DNA of 64,000 nt from contig NC_089851.1 in assembly GCF_036373705.1 (NCBI RefSeq), positions 60,373,850 through 60,437,849 of the forward strand, written 5' to 3'. The position numbers were made by a program, and so were the translations under genes. The notes under the pieces are model-generated. The model ran no database searches. It was not told the DNA's origin and was given only the letters and a program-made list of their open reading frames with translations. Source of the DNA: Amia ocellicauda (lineage: Eukaryota; Chordata; Actinopteri; Amiiformes; Amiidae). The first letter of the stretch is position 1, and each line of letters starts with the position of its first letter. Below, piece after piece: positions 1 to 12,062 of this stretch.

Positions 1-3000
1 CTACATGTTACAGGCTATATGATTCACCCTGCTTTCCTTGTGTGGATTTTAGCCGCATAAGCCAGGGTGCTGGATCCTGGTCCTCTAGGGCTGTATTGGC
101 TTAAGGTATTCATTGTACGTCAACTCCTAACTGCCTAGTTCAACTGATCATTGGCTTAATTGGACAAATTTGACCACTTTCCTTATTATTAAATTATGGG
201 TGATTGAAGGAAACCTATAAAACCTGCTGGACTGCAGCCTTCCAGGACCAGACATCAGCCAATTAGGAGTCGGTTCTTTGATATTTTGTTAATGTATATT
301 ATATTTTCATCTAAGGTGCTGGTGGCAGGTTTTATATTAGAATGGTAGAAAAGTAAGTATTCAGATTCACAATTATCCCAAGTCTGCCATAGTTAGAAAA
401 GGATCTGCACATTCCTGTCAAGCTGAATGTTAACAGGAGATGCCTATACTTCAGTAGGGCTGCGTTTTTCATGAGAGCATGGATTCCATTTAAAGTCTTT
501 CTCATGCAAACATTTATTTCAGTCGAGAACTTTAGGGCTTTAATAGCCTTCTTCATCTTCAACGACACCACAGCCAGCTAGAAGTGAACTGGGAATTTCA
601 TGAAAAAGGACAATTATAGTACCCAAAGAAGTGCTTCCTTGCTGTGCTACTCTGCAGAAGAAAGTAGCAGTCCCTCTATCTGAAGAACTGCTAATGAAAT
701 GGCCCAAGAAGAGAAAACATCAAGCTTTATGTAAGGTACTCCTCCAGACTGCTGGAGTGTGTCTGAAGAAAGCTGGAGAACTGCCACAATAGCCACTCCT
801 AGAGCTGTTGAACCTCTGATAGAAGAAGCAACAGTAATTAACACTTCTCCATAGGAAATCTCTCAACTTAGGGAATTAATCTATGTCTCACTCCAAGTAA
901 ATTAGGATTCTTGTCAAGTCTTGTTTGGCAGCCCTAATTTATTCTCCTTTAGTTGTCTGTGATAACGGGCAAAATCTAAGCCTGTTCTGCTCATTCAAGA
1001 ACTGCAAATACGCACAATCAGTGTTTAGCATCTAGAGTCCATTTCACACTAGCATCCTCAACCCGTGTCAACCTGGTCACATGACATTACTGCGAAACAA
1101 AGACCACACCGACATCACTGTGAATCCTATTACAGTGATGATAATAAAAGTGCATGCCAACAGTAACAGCACCAGTCCTACAAAGAGCATCCCTGTCACA
1201 ACGTATTATAGACCCAGCTACTTTATTTAAGCCTACTCTTTATTATTGGATAATATTGATAATAATACATTCTTGTTGAATTTGTGTCATGTTAGATGCT
1301 GTTTGTTTTGTTTTACAGAAGATGCTTTTAACCTGCATGTTGTGTTGCATAGCAAAGTGATATCTGGAGTAAGTACAATAAAAACATTACTGTTAAAAGA
1401 GTAGAATGTGAGTGTTTGAATACATTAAATAACCCTCAGGCTAGATTTTATCTATAACTTATCATGTTCTCTATAAAGGCATCTTTTCTGCACACTTTTT
1501 CAATAAAGGCCTCCACATGCGCAATTGTTGTTCATTGCCATTTTCATTTCTAGTTAAACCAATAACTGCTCAGGTGAATCAAACCTTTTTAAAAAGTAAA
1601 GAAAAAGAGTGCAATCAATATAACTCGCTTACACATTCTGTGCATTCCTATATACATTTATATCGAGATTTTATACTGCCCCTCAAATAAATAAATAGAT
1701 ACAAACAGCCAGACACTAATCACCACTACATTGATCCAAAGTGTATGATACTGAAGTAAATAGAAAAAATCCACATCTTGTTCATTAAACAATCCTTATA
1801 CATTTCTTTAATTTACTTGTATTCTTCCCGAAATAGAAAAAAAAAACACATTACTTCTGGGGCAAAGACAAGAGAGAATTATAAGAAGTTTGTTTGGTGA
1901 ATAATTATCCAGCTGCTACAACCACTTGTGTTTCGATATGACAGTAAAAAGAAGCTGCATTGAAATTAATTGAGCGATTTTTTAAATGTCATTTTTCAAG
2001 CATTATAATACTTTTTAATTTTAAAGTGAGCACTGAGGTTTATATATATATTTATATACATGCCCTGCATATATATGTATATTTAAAAACTGTGATTTCT
2101 GCTAACAAGTGTATATGAATATAAAAGGTTTGTTTCAACCAAGCTGTAATTAGTTTAACTGTTCTGAGGATCAACTGAGATTTGCATTTCACTCGGCAAA
2201 GAGTTTGAAAAAGCAATTTAAAGACTAACAATCCAAAGTATAACATGGCTGAATAGGAATGTATTATTATTATTCAATAAAAATGAAAATATCGAGTTCT
2301 TGGGTCTTAAAGGGGTTAATGCAGTGTAATGGTTGGCGCAGGGATGGAGCTCTTACTTGGATAGGTGCTATGTGTTGCTAATTTACCCAGCTGGACTTTA
2401 AGCTTGCTTTGAGATACAGAAAAAGCCAGACTTCTGTCAAGTTATCCTGAAAGGTATCTGGTTAACTGGCAGATCAGAAGACTAAGGGCCGAATTAAAAT
2501 CAAAACTCTGACCCACCCGCTAATAACAAACTACAAACCTGTACATCATAGTGGTTACATTTGTGATTAGAAGAAAGTGGCATCTAATTGAAAATGAAGC
2601 CACAACTGAGTACAGCAGTAGTTTTCTATTAGCGGATGGGTCAAAGTTAATAATGTACATTGTATAAAAATGTACCAGATTAATTAATCAATCTTATTAA
2701 ACAGTAAGAGAAATCTAGTTTTAGTTAGCTAAGGTTAGCAAACTTAGACATCAGTACTGTTATATTAACTATAGCTTCTTACTAAATAATGTTACTCTTC
2801 TGCCTTGAGTGATTCAGCATGTTATTCGTATGATGTATAAGTTATTTAAATGTAGCCTAAGTTATTTAAAGGTTGGTGTACTGGTGCCTCCATGCAATTT
2901 TAAGTTATTCAAATCTAAATTAATTTTAAATTGTCAATGGCTTGGTGTTGCCACAATATACATCTATACGTTTTTAGTACATTTTCTTGTTATTTTCATT

Positions 3001-3648
3001 ATTACTGTATCATAATCTTATTTTTTATTGGATGGGTTTGCGACACACACACAAATATGGAAATGAATCTTTCTCCACTTGGTTTTCACTGAAACTGAAT
3101 TAAGGATGTCTGCAAAGAAATAAATAATAATAGCAATGATAATACTGTATGAGAGTCTCTGGTTTGCTCAGTCCTGGAATTGTTTACCTCAGTGAGTGAG
3201 TGACATCTACATTCGCCATCAATAAGAGCACAGTCCCATCAAGCTCCAGGCCTGGACATAGCAGTTCTAACCACTGGTACAGCTGTGACTGTGATGATGT
3301 TTCATATGGATTGAGTAACAGGAGGGGTTGGTTGACTCATATGAAAAAATAAAAGGGGAGAAAATATTCCCATCTTTTTTCAAAATACAGGAGACTAGTA
3401 ATCCAAGGAAGAATTATACCATTATCTACAATTCTACAGACAATGTTGGAAATGGGTTGCAAATCCAAGGGTAATTTGTGTGAAATTCTGCTACCTGATG
3501 TTTTACAGCCAATTGGTCTCATGTTAGATGGTATGTTTGCAAATCAGGCAAAGCTTTATTGTAAACATGTTTTGTTCAAGAATTAATCCAATACACAATG
3601 AAGTCATATATGAAAGAAAAAAAACACTTATCATTGATTTGATCATGG
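1..3648. other. AT-rich stretch without recognisable gene
   Basis: I see no reading frame with a recognisable domain on either strand and no clear exon with splice sites. The stretch is AT-rich, with short TA and TTATT runs such as those near 2040-2070 and 3120-3140. The small open frames here (all under 80 codons) have no family resemblance I can name. It may be intergenic or intronic sequence. Confidence 0.6.
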
Positions 3649-4212
3649 CAGTGGTGGGTAACCTAAATTAAGCAATGGGCCGCAAGTCCAGGTGTCAAAT
3701 AACTGCCTGTGCAACAAGACCCCTTTACCACAATTACAAGCCACAAATGCTACATTTAAAAAATAAAATAGCAATATCATGCAATAAATTCATATCAACA
3801 ATCTATTAAAGAAGTAACACTGATACAAAATAAACAGTTGTCATACATATACTACTTTATTCTTAATTTATTTTTTGGGGGGTGGAAGTGGATGTACTTT
3901 GGGCTACATTAGGCCTGCAAACCACAGAGGGACATGGGGGGTTCAAAGTGGGGGGAGGTTAGCAGTGCATGCAGGTGGCAGGAGGGTGGATGCAGGGGTT
4001 CCATCTGTCCATAGTGTTTTGGATTATTCTGTATTGTAGATTGTGATTTGTTTTGTTGGCATGTTTGCTTAATTACCACAAAAAATAAATATAAATATTG
4101 TTTAAAGAAATTGCTGTTTAATCCTGAATTAATCATTGGCACCCTTGGCACTTAGTGAATTGAACAAACCAGACTATGGGCACTCCAGCCTAACAAAGGT
4201 TCGCCATCCCTG
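3649..4212. mobile_element. Degraded hAT-like non-autonomous element
   Basis: The left end reads CAGTGGTGGGTAACCT and the right end, read on the other strand, CAGGGATGGCGAACCT. These imperfect terminal inverted repeats are of the CAGNGGTGGGCAACC type common in hAT-derived repeats. The body contains a phrase on the theme GGGCCGCAAGTCCAGG, also usual in such repeats. The 8 bases on either side do not match, so no target duplication is visible. No transposase is encoded. Confidence 0.5.
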
Positions 4213-4565
4213 CTCTAGAACTGAGCTTCTGGACACGTGATTCAATTATGACCATCTAAGGCCTGATGCCCTGCCTTTTCCTTCAATTAAAACATTAGCA
4301 GCAGCTTTAATCAGTGGATGATTAACAGCTTGAGTGCTGCCTCCGGTCCCAGTTATGACATCATAAGCGGCAGACGCGTCACATCCCCACATGCTACAGG
4401 GTCAGGACACACTTGCAAGTGCAACAGCGCCAGTGGATACACCGAGCTCAGGATTTGCATCATCCTTCCAGTTGTTTTCATTTGTATCACCCATCTCAGC
4501 GTGTAGAGGAGCGAATGGAGTAGCTAGCAGTCAGTGAAGAGTAGTCAGTGACATTTTCATTCAGT

Positions 4566-5401
4566 ATGATGGTGAACTGTGGCAAATGGGTGAAACGGTT
4601 GTGCCAGCCGGCAAGGAAAGTGACCTTAGTGATGCTGGGTCTGGACAAAGCTGGGCAAACAGTGACTCTGAAAGGAATTTTGGGAGAAAATCCAGAAGAC
4701 GTGGCCCCCACCGTGGGCTTCTCCAAAATCGACCTGAAGCAGGGGGACTCCGAGGTGACCATTTTTGACTTGGGTGGGGGCAAGTCGATCCGGGGCATCT
4801 GGCAAAATTACTACACCGAGTCGCACGGCGTGGTGTTCCTGGTGGACTCCAGCGATGTGGAACGCATGAGTGAGAGCAGGGACACCCTGGCCGAGGTCCT
4901 GAGACACCCGCGCATCGCCGGGAAGCCCGTGCTTGTCCTGGGCAACAAGCAGGACCGCGACGGGGCCTTGTACGAGGGAGAACTCGTCCAGTCTCTCTCC
5001 CTGGAGAAGCTAGTGGACAAGTGTCACTGTACAATCGAGACGTGCTGCGCTGTGATGGACAACAGCATGAATCGGGAGCACCCCGTCAAGAGGGGGCTGG
5101 GCTGGCTGCTCCGCATCATCCACTGCGAATACGCGGCCTTGAACGGAAGGACACGGCCGAGCAGAGGGCCCTGGAGGAGCAGGACAAGCGCGACAGAGCG
5201 GAGCGAGTGCGCCGGGTCCGAGAGGAGCGGGAGCGGAGAGAGAGGGAGGAGGCCGAGCGAGAGGGGAGGGCCGCGCCGGAGGAGCAGGCGGAGGACGAGG
5301 ACGGCATCATGTCCAATCCTTTCCAGCCCATCGCTGATGTCATCACTGGCAACGAGGCCAAGCAAAGGACGGAGGCCAAGGAGAGGAAACGGTGCAGGTG
5401 A
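4566..5401 (+). pseudogene. ARL13-type small GTPase, intronless frameshifted copy
   Basis: The frame opens at tandem ATGs (4566 and 4569) and runs without introns through an ARF-like GTPase domain of ARL13B/ARL13A type. That family acts in the ciliary membrane as exchange factor for ARL3. Visible landmarks are an N-terminal cysteine-containing segment (MVNCGKW), the P-loop [18 protein letters not shown], the family-specific [11 protein letters not shown] in place of the usual catalytic-Gln motif, and LGNKQD. The coiled-coil segment [19 protein letters not shown] and the [10 protein letters not shown] motif follow in another frame. The switch lies at 5141-5144, where a GAAC appears to have been lost (4 nt). 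The invariant P-loop lysine is Gln (residue 31). Absence of introns, the frameshift and the lost lysine suggest a decaying retrocopy. No poly(A) tract is obvious. A sequencing error at 5141 cannot be excluded. Confidence 0.75.
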
Positions 5402-6390
5402 CGGCAGTTCACCTGGCTCCCGGGCCGGCAGACGACGGGGGCAGAGGAGGGGAGCCGTGAGAAGGAGGACAAGCGGAGGAGAGAGGAGGAGAGGGAGAGG
5501 AAGCCGAGGCGGTTCCCCTGGTGCTGGGGCTGGCGCAGGACATGCCCAATGATGACGGGCGAGGCGGAGGAGAGCAGCCCCCGGGAGGCCGACAGCGCTG
5601 TGTACAGTAACTTCACAGCGACTGAGAGTAGACTACAGCAACACGCACCTAAACCAGACCCTGTGGCTGTACATTCAGGAACGTCATAGCATGCTATTAT
5701 TACACATCAACATAAAGAAAGTCTGGAGCTCCGGTTCTGCACAAACTTGAGAAACAAACCCGGTTTTCACACAGCCGGCGTCTTACTCACGCAGGCGATG
5801 TCTATTTGGGTGCTTTATCGCCGGGAACAAAAACGCTCCTGCTGTTGTTTTGGGAGCCACACGGATCCTGTTCACAGCGCTTCTGAATCCGTGTGTAAAG
5901 TATAGCGCCAGTTCATGCGCGTTTCCCCACGACGTTTCCGTTTCGCTCTCCATCTTCCCCCTCACTTCCTGCTCTCGCTGCCACTTCCCGCCAACAAAAC
6001 CTTGCATGTCTCTCTAGCTCCGCCGCCCGCCCTTTCACCCGCCAGGCGCTCCGATATATATATCAGCATCAATTAAATAACACTTCCCACAGTGCTTCAT
6101 TTAGTTATCCATCAGGAGCCCATCTGAACACTAGTCCAATTATGATTGCCAGGCTGCCCTACATGACCCCCTGGAAAATAAAACTGCAATCAAGTCCTGA
6201 AAAAACATAATTAAACATAGTTTTAAGTGTAATATGGATTTAGTGTTATTGGATTTAATAATATTCAGATTTACAAAGAGTATAACTAAAGTGCACATCC
6301 ATCGCTTCCCTTTTGTATGCCAATATACATATAATATGCAACAAATCGTGCATATGTGTATGTGTATCATATATGCAAGTTAATGTGTGT
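5402..6390. other. GC-rich flank of the ARL13 copy, then unassigned
   Basis: Just downstream of the frameshifted GTPase, 5402-5690 stays GC-rich and Arg/Glu/Lys-rich in one frame. It is probably the eroded C-terminal tail of the same copy. From 5760 to 6060 a CpG-rich stretch has open frames but no recognisable protein. From 6060 onwards the sequence is AT-rich with nothing I can name. Confidence 0.4.
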
Positions 6391-6393
6391 GTG

Positions 6394-6397
<4 letters not shown>

Positions 6398-6440
<43 letters not shown>
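6398..6440. repeat. (TA)n microsatellite
   Basis: An uninterrupted run of about 21 TA dinucleotides follows a short GT run at 6384-6394. Both strands read as poly Tyr/Ile in artefactual frames. Confidence 0.95.
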
Positions 6441-6441
<1 letters not shown>

Positions 6442-6800
6442 CACAGTGTAAATAAGCATAGTGTGTTGTCAGTACTGAAGTGTTTTAGGCTTGGAACAAT
6501 CCCTTCAAGTGTTGTCAGATCCAGATTTAAACACAGAATGCATTGTATCGATTTCACAATTTTTATATCACTGTTAAGAGATACCTACGTTACTATGTCC
6601 AAACAGAGGGGAATGTAGAGCAGAGTAGATTTTATTTAGATTGTTTTTGACATGCCCGGGTTAATTGCTGCATACAGTCTAGTCTTTCTACCACCGACCA
6701 ATACATCTAACTTCTGTACATTGTGTGTTTTGTTTTTGTTCTGTGAAAAGTAGGTAGCCAATCTGGACATACAATCCCCGGATAGAGCACCATTATATCA

Positions 6801-7118
6801 GTGGCCCCAGGCAGCCCCTCCTCCGCCTCCCCATCAGCAGATTGCCGAATCTCTGCTCAAGCATCTCGGGCTCAGTCTACTGCACAATCTCGTGGCAGTG
6901 GAACGACAGCGACCTCCGGCACAGAGGTTACAGCTGAGTCGTGGGAGCTTGCAGATGTGGTCGTGCTGCTCCAGCTGTATAGTGAAGAGAGCAGACAGAG
7001 GGAAGAGGAAAGGCAAAGGAAGGAGGATGAGAAATTTGAATGGCTGCTGGCAGTGTTGCAAAGGCAGCATGACGAGAAGATGGAGTTAATGAAAGCATGT
7101 CTTAGACATTTTAAATAA
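6801..7118 (+). CDS. Unassigned small ORF with charged helical C-terminus
   Basis: This 105-codon frame has a Ser/Thr/Ala-rich first half and a highly charged second half (repeated REEERQRKEDEKFEW-type sequence) predicted by eye to be helical or coiled coil. I do not recognise the family. A Glu/Arg-rich tail of this kind often follows a Myb/SANT-like DNA-binding domain in transposon-associated fish proteins, but no such domain is visible here. It lies 140 bp upstream of a piggyBac transposase remnant, so it may be a fragment of a mobile element. The start is uncertain: the first codon of the open frame is not ATG and the frame is simply open from about 6801. It may not be coding. Confidence 0.25.
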   Translation: MAPGSPSSASPSADCRISAQASRAQSTAQSRGSGTTATSGTEVTAESWELADVVVLLQLYSEESRQREEERQRKEDEKFEWLLAVLQRQHDEKMELMKACLRHFK

Positions 7119-7257
7119 TAATAAGTAGTACACATTTATCCATTTGGTCATATATATTGCAGGTAACCAAGCGTACAATTTTATTGGGGAGCTGCACCAC
7201 TTTCTTTTTTTAATCTTAATTCTGTTAGCTGTATATATTGTTTTAAATTGAAAACCT

Positions 7258-7380
7258 TTCCACCCTGTTTCTGATGAAGAGATTAAGGTTTTCATGGCCA
7301 TTCAAATCCTCATGGGCATTAAACAAATCCCCATCATATCACGATTACTGGTCTTCCCATGAAGAGCGGAGAGAAAAATA
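7258..7380 (+). pseudogene. piggyBac-type transposase remnant
   Basis: The frame reads FHPVSDEEIKVFMAIQILMG, then IKQIPIIS, and stops. One frame over, from about 7340, it continues as HDYWSSHEERRE. The order E-I-K-x-F, I-L-M-G-I, P-x-I-S, D-Y-W-S is the start of the piggyBac (PGBD) transposase domain. Only about 40 residues remain, with one frameshift and a stop (TAG at 7378). The catalytic aspartates lie further downstream in this family and are absent. Confidence 0.55.
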
Positions 7381-10300
7381 GCGCAGGCTGCTCTGGCACT
7401 GATGCTGATGTCCCCATTGTCAATGCAAAATCCTGTTCAACCAGCAATTTCCACATGATAATTTCCTTTTTCTTAGGATGCGCATTATATCTATTTATTT
7501 ATTCAATGGTAATTTAACACACACAGCCACTTATTATAAAGTCCTACCTTCTTGTCTGTCACTTATATTATTAAGTAATCTTATTCTGAAACAAAGACAT
7601 AACACGTTTGGAGCTGAAAATGTGTTAAAGGCCTTATTTATCTCCTACTGTTTTCAATGTAATACTTTTATTTCATCATTGTAATGTGTGTTGGGGCAGA
7701 TATTGCTCAGGCCTAGTATTATTATTTATTTTGTCTTATTTATTTCTTGGCCGATGCCCTTATCCAGTATTGTGTAAAGACCAAAAGCCAGCTGTTTCCT
7801 ACAAAAACCTAGTTGGAGAGTATCAGAATGCCTCATTATAACGGACAGGAAACAGTATTGTTACTACCCAATAGGATCTGGCATGGCTGAGGCTACTACC
7901 AGCATGGCTAATCTTTGCCATCCTACTCCAAATTGTGTTTGATTAATAATTGTTGTGTATCTGTTTGTTCACATTTCTGGAAAAGTAATGCTTTGAAGTT
8001 AAGTTCCCATATTGATGCTGACAGGACAAGTCCTCTCCCACATAAATACCCAATATGTTTTTCATTCAGGGCAATTAAAAACACCTATATGGTAGGCAAG
8101 TTGTAGTGAGGTAATCACACAGGGTGAACCCAGGACAATAGTATGAAAGAGCCCTGTGTTATCCCAGGCTTCTCTGGATGTGCAATAGGAAGCTGGGTCT
8201 CAGTCGTTCTCCTCCTTCCAGCTGGTCAGTCGGGACACCATGTGGCCTCCAGAGCGCCACTGCTCATTGAACCGGCTGCCCGGGTGGCCGAGTGTCAGCC
8301 TGAATTCCCCCAAACCCATCAGAAAAGACCAACCGGTGTTTCTAAATATAAATGCAGCTAGAACACTGCCTAAGACAAACAAATAAATGATACACAATAA
8401 CAAATACCGAGATACAGACAGAACAAGAACTAAAAAAGAACTGTTCTGAACATTTACAACGTGTTTGTTTCCTTTCAGTCTTTCCCCTCAGTTGGACAGA
8501 TTCCTTTCTAAGACCTACAGTCATGTGTGGCTCTACACACAGAAGTTCATGTACATACAAATTACTTGGCTCTCAGTACAAGACTTGAAGATATCAATCT
8601 GGCCCCTCAGTCAAAACTGATATGTAGATAATTATGAATTAGACCCTAATAAAACACATAAGTGATGTGTCTAATGTAAAATGCAAATATGCTCAACAGA
8701 CCCTGAAAGGGACTCATGGATCTGATGAGGCTGTATCATTGAAATGAATAAAAAATTCTGTAGTTATTGAATTTTACTTTAAAGCTTTTACAGCTCTGAT
8801 GTCAGGTATGGTTGATCCCAAAATTATGACATTGCTAATACCTTTTGTTTTAATATTAATATGAATTAATATTCCACTTAGGCAATTAGTTAGGCAATGT
8901 ACCCTGATTATATTAAAAAACAATATTTAATTTTTTACTGGCTGTTAGATATCACCTGTTGCAGGGCAGCACCACTCATCCCATTGGGATGGCTAATGGG
9001 AAAGAATGAGTTACAGTGGCAGTTTTAGGGTTAAATGTTAAATTATGGGATAATATCGAAATGCCCTTATAGCATATACCTGCATTTAAAATAACAAAAC
9101 TGTTTTTATGTTCTGGTATGATTTGTATTTTGTATTACAGCTATTTAGAAATAAACAAATACATTTTGTCTCCAGGGGTGGGGACCTGGGTGGTCCACAG
9201 AAATGTTTGTACTGTATTTGGAAAACACTTAGTAGAATGGAATTGGCAGGAAATAGGTCACAAACGCTGTCATGTTCCTTAAATAACTGTAACAATACAT
9301 ATTATTGAATGTTATAGTATCCTGTATTAAAGTTTGTGTTGGAATTCTGGTATATTCTATGTGAATTTGAGGGAAAACATACAGTAAATTATATCAGTTG
9401 ATCCTTCAGGGTGGAAGAAAATCAGGACAATAATTTCTTCTTGTGTACAAGACACTCAATTTGTAAGTTGAGTATTACATGTACACTTTCATGAATACTC
9501 ACACATATAGGCCAGTGTGTTCCTAATCCATTTTCCATGTTGATCATATTTGATGGGCATGAATCACGCAGAATGGTTTTATTAAATTACCCATAAGTCT
9601 CCCTTATTATACCTCATTTTGCCCTTGCACAAAGGTGTGTTTTGTGTTGCAATGTTCAGGAATACGTACAAGAATCTGTCTAGAGAACAACAGTCAAGCA
9701 TTGTAGTAAGTTTGAATTAATAATGACTTGTAAAATGCCTAGTGTCACTTCTGCTGTGTCCTTGGTGGTCATGTAAGAGGGACAATTGTGCATTTCAGAA
9801 GGAACCCTTCTTTCAGGATAGTTGGTGTTGGTAGTTGTGTGTCATTTGTGCTTTCCCTGCCCCTGTGTTCTCTGATTAGGGAGAGATGTGTTTTAGCACA
9901 CTGCCAACACTGAGATCAGCTGCAGCTAGCCAGCCCACATCAGCATTTCCAGTTGCAATATTTAGGTCTGTTTCAAGGCCCTCCAAGCAATGCAGTGGGA
10001 ACAAACATGCAGAAGCGACTCCTTTACCAGAGACATTTCCTCTTGAATAAGTCACGGAAATCTGAAAAACCCTGTTGTGTAATACCAAGGCATAGAGCTG
10101 TGAATTTCAGCAGCCCTGCACCCCCCTTCCACAGGCTTTCCCTTTGGTGGTAACAGTAAATAATGGACCATGAAAAACAAAACAAAAAAATCCCCCATTA
10201 CATTTTTCAGGAGAAAACATATGTTGCATTGTGTGTATTTCGTTGTTCTCCATGTGAACCTCTCTGGTAGTTTATTTTAAGGCTATTTTAAGTGACATTT

Positions 10301-10496
10301 CTCCCAAGTCAAACGTGCCCCTGAAAAGTATCTCGCAAAACCTTAATGATAAGAAAGAGAGTAATGTAGTGCATACTAATGGGCGTCGTGACACTGGACT
10401 GTAATAACTTGCTTCCAATGCCATTAGTAACCAAGTTAAAAATAACAAGAGATACATATTGATCAGGGACGCATACAGCAGAGATTGAACAGGCTA
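7381..10496. other. Unassigned stretch
   Basis: No gene is recognised. A short piece at about 7720-7765 (ATTTATTTCTTGGCCGATGC then CCTTATCC) belongs to the dispersed repeat family also seen near 19241, 28405, 31262 and 31775. A moderately GC-rich patch at 8143-8360 is open in both directions but has no recognisable domain. The rest is AT-rich single-copy-looking sequence. Confidence 0.5.
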
Positions 10497-10668
10497 CAGT
10501 GGGGGAAAAAAGTATTTGATCCCCTGCTGATTTTGTACGTTTGCCCACTGACAAAGAAATGATCAGTCTATAATTTTAATGGTAGGTGTATTTTAACAGT
10601 GAGAGACAGAATAACAAAAAAAAATCCAGAAAAACGCATTTCAAAAAAGTTATAAATTGATTTGCATG

Positions 10669-11695
10669 TTAATGAGGGAAATAAGTATTTGACCCCTTCG
10701 ACTTGTACTTGTACTTGGTGGCAAAACCCTTGTTGGCAATCACAGAGGTCAAATGTTTCTTGTAGTTGGCCACCAGATTTGCACACATCTCAGGAGGGAT
10801 TTTGTCCCACTCCTCTTTGCAGATCCTCTCCAAGTCATTAAGGTTTCGAGGCTGACGTTTGGCAACTCGAACCTTCAGCTCCCTCCACAGATTTTCTATG
10901 GGATTAAGGTCTGGAGACTGGCTAGGCCACTCCAGGACCTTAATGTGCTTCTTCTTGAGCCACTCCTTTGTTGCCTTGGCTGTGTATTTTGGGTCATTGT
11001 CATGCTGGAATACCCATCCACGACCCATTTTCAATGCCCTGGCTGAGGGAAGGAGCTTCTCACCCACGATTTGACGGTACATGGCCCCGTCCATCGTCCC
11101 TTTGATGCGGTGCAGTTGTCCTGTCCCCTTAGCAGAAAAACACCCCCAAAGCATAATGTTTCCACCTCCATGTTTGACGGTGGGGATGGTGTTCTTGGGG
11201 TCATTCCTCCTCCTCCAAACACGGCGAGTTGAGTTGATGCCAAAGAGCTCGATTTTGGTCTCATCTGACCACAACATTCAGATGTTCATTGGCAAACTTC
11301 AGACAGGCCTGTACATGTGCTTTCTTGAGCAGGGGGACCTTGCGAGCACTGCAGGATTTCAGTCCTTCACGGCGTAGTGTGTTACCAATTGTTTTCTTGG
11401 GGACTATGGTCCCAGCTGCCTTGAGATCATTAACAAGATCCTCCCGTGTACTTCTGGGCTGATTCCTCACCGTTCTCATGATCATTGTAACTCCACGAGG
11501 TGAGATCTTGCATGGAGCCCCAGACCGAGGGAGACTGACAGTTATTTTGTGTTTCTTCCATTTGCGAATAATCGCACCAACTGTTGTCACCTTCTCACCA
11601 AGCTGCTTGGCGATGGTCTTGTAGCCCATTCCAGCCTTGTGTAGGTCTACAATCTTGTCCCTGACATCCTTGGACAGCTCTTTGGTCTTGGCCAT
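10669..11695 (-). pseudogene. Tc1 DD34E transposase, frameshifted
   Basis: This cut-and-paste transposase acts on the terminal repeats of its own element. The start ATG is at 11693-11695. The N-terminal half (to about 11261) shows the paired-like helix-turn-helix ([18 protein letters not shown], then [20 protein letters not shown]) and the [11 protein letters not shown] linker. The second half, in a different frame from about 11277, holds the catalytic domain. It has Asp in LWSDETKIE, Asp in [17 protein letters not shown] and Glu in [11 protein letters not shown], with 34 residues between the last two. At the junction, about 13-15 residues between NEHLN and LWSDET are missing and the frame is lost. 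Otherwise it is close to a consensus fish Tc1 transposase. It cannot make an active enzyme as it stands. Confidence 0.9.
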
Positions 11696-11737
11696 GGTGG
11701 AGAGTTTGGAATCTGATTGATTGATTGCTTCTGTGGA

Positions 11738-11834
11738 CAGGTGTCTTTTATACAGGTAACGAGCTGAGATTAGGAGCACTCCCTTTAAGAGTGTGCTCCT
11801 AATCTCAGCTCGTTACCTGTATAAAAGACACCTG
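11738..11834. repeat. Perfect 42-bp internal palindrome in the Tc1 element
   Basis: The arms 11738-11779 and 11793-11834 are exact reverse complements, separated by a 13-nt loop. The palindrome lies just upstream of the transposase start, between it and the 5' terminal repeat, and would fold into a strong hairpin in the transposase leader. Confidence 0.9.
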
Positions 11835-12062
11835 GGAGCCAGAATTCTTGCTGATTGATTGGGGATCAAATACTTATTTCCCTCATTAACATGCAAGTCA
11901 ATTTATAACTTATTTGAAATGCGTTTTTCTGGATTTTTTTGTTGTTATTCTGTCTCTCACTGTTAAAATACACCTACCATTAAAATTATAGACTGATCAT
12001 TTCTTTGTCAGTGGGCAAACGTACAAAATCAGCAGGGCATCAAATACTTTTTTCCCTCACTG

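Larger units (their letters stand above)
10497..12062 (-). mobile_element. Tc1-like (DD34E) transposon, full length
   Basis: The element is 1,566 bp and flanked by TA on both sides (10495-10496 and 12063-12064), the normal Tc1/mariner target duplication. Both ends carry long terminal inverted repeats of about 200 bp. Within each, the phrase AAGTATTTGA occurs at the outer end (from about 10510) and again at the inner end (about 10683). This is the IR/DR layout of fish Tc1 elements, where each transposase-binding site is doubled. The transposase lies on the minus strand and is broken. Inverted-repeat similarity is high, which suggests fairly recent activity. Confidence 0.93.

Noticed and set aside
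3649-4212. Recent hAT insertion
   Set aside because: Flanking 8-mers do not match and the inverted repeats have several mismatches, so it is old or misbounded.
4566-5401. Functional single-exon ARL13 gene
   Set aside because: The frameshift at 5141-5144 cannot be an intron and the P-loop lysine is changed; a retrocopy in decay is the simpler reading.
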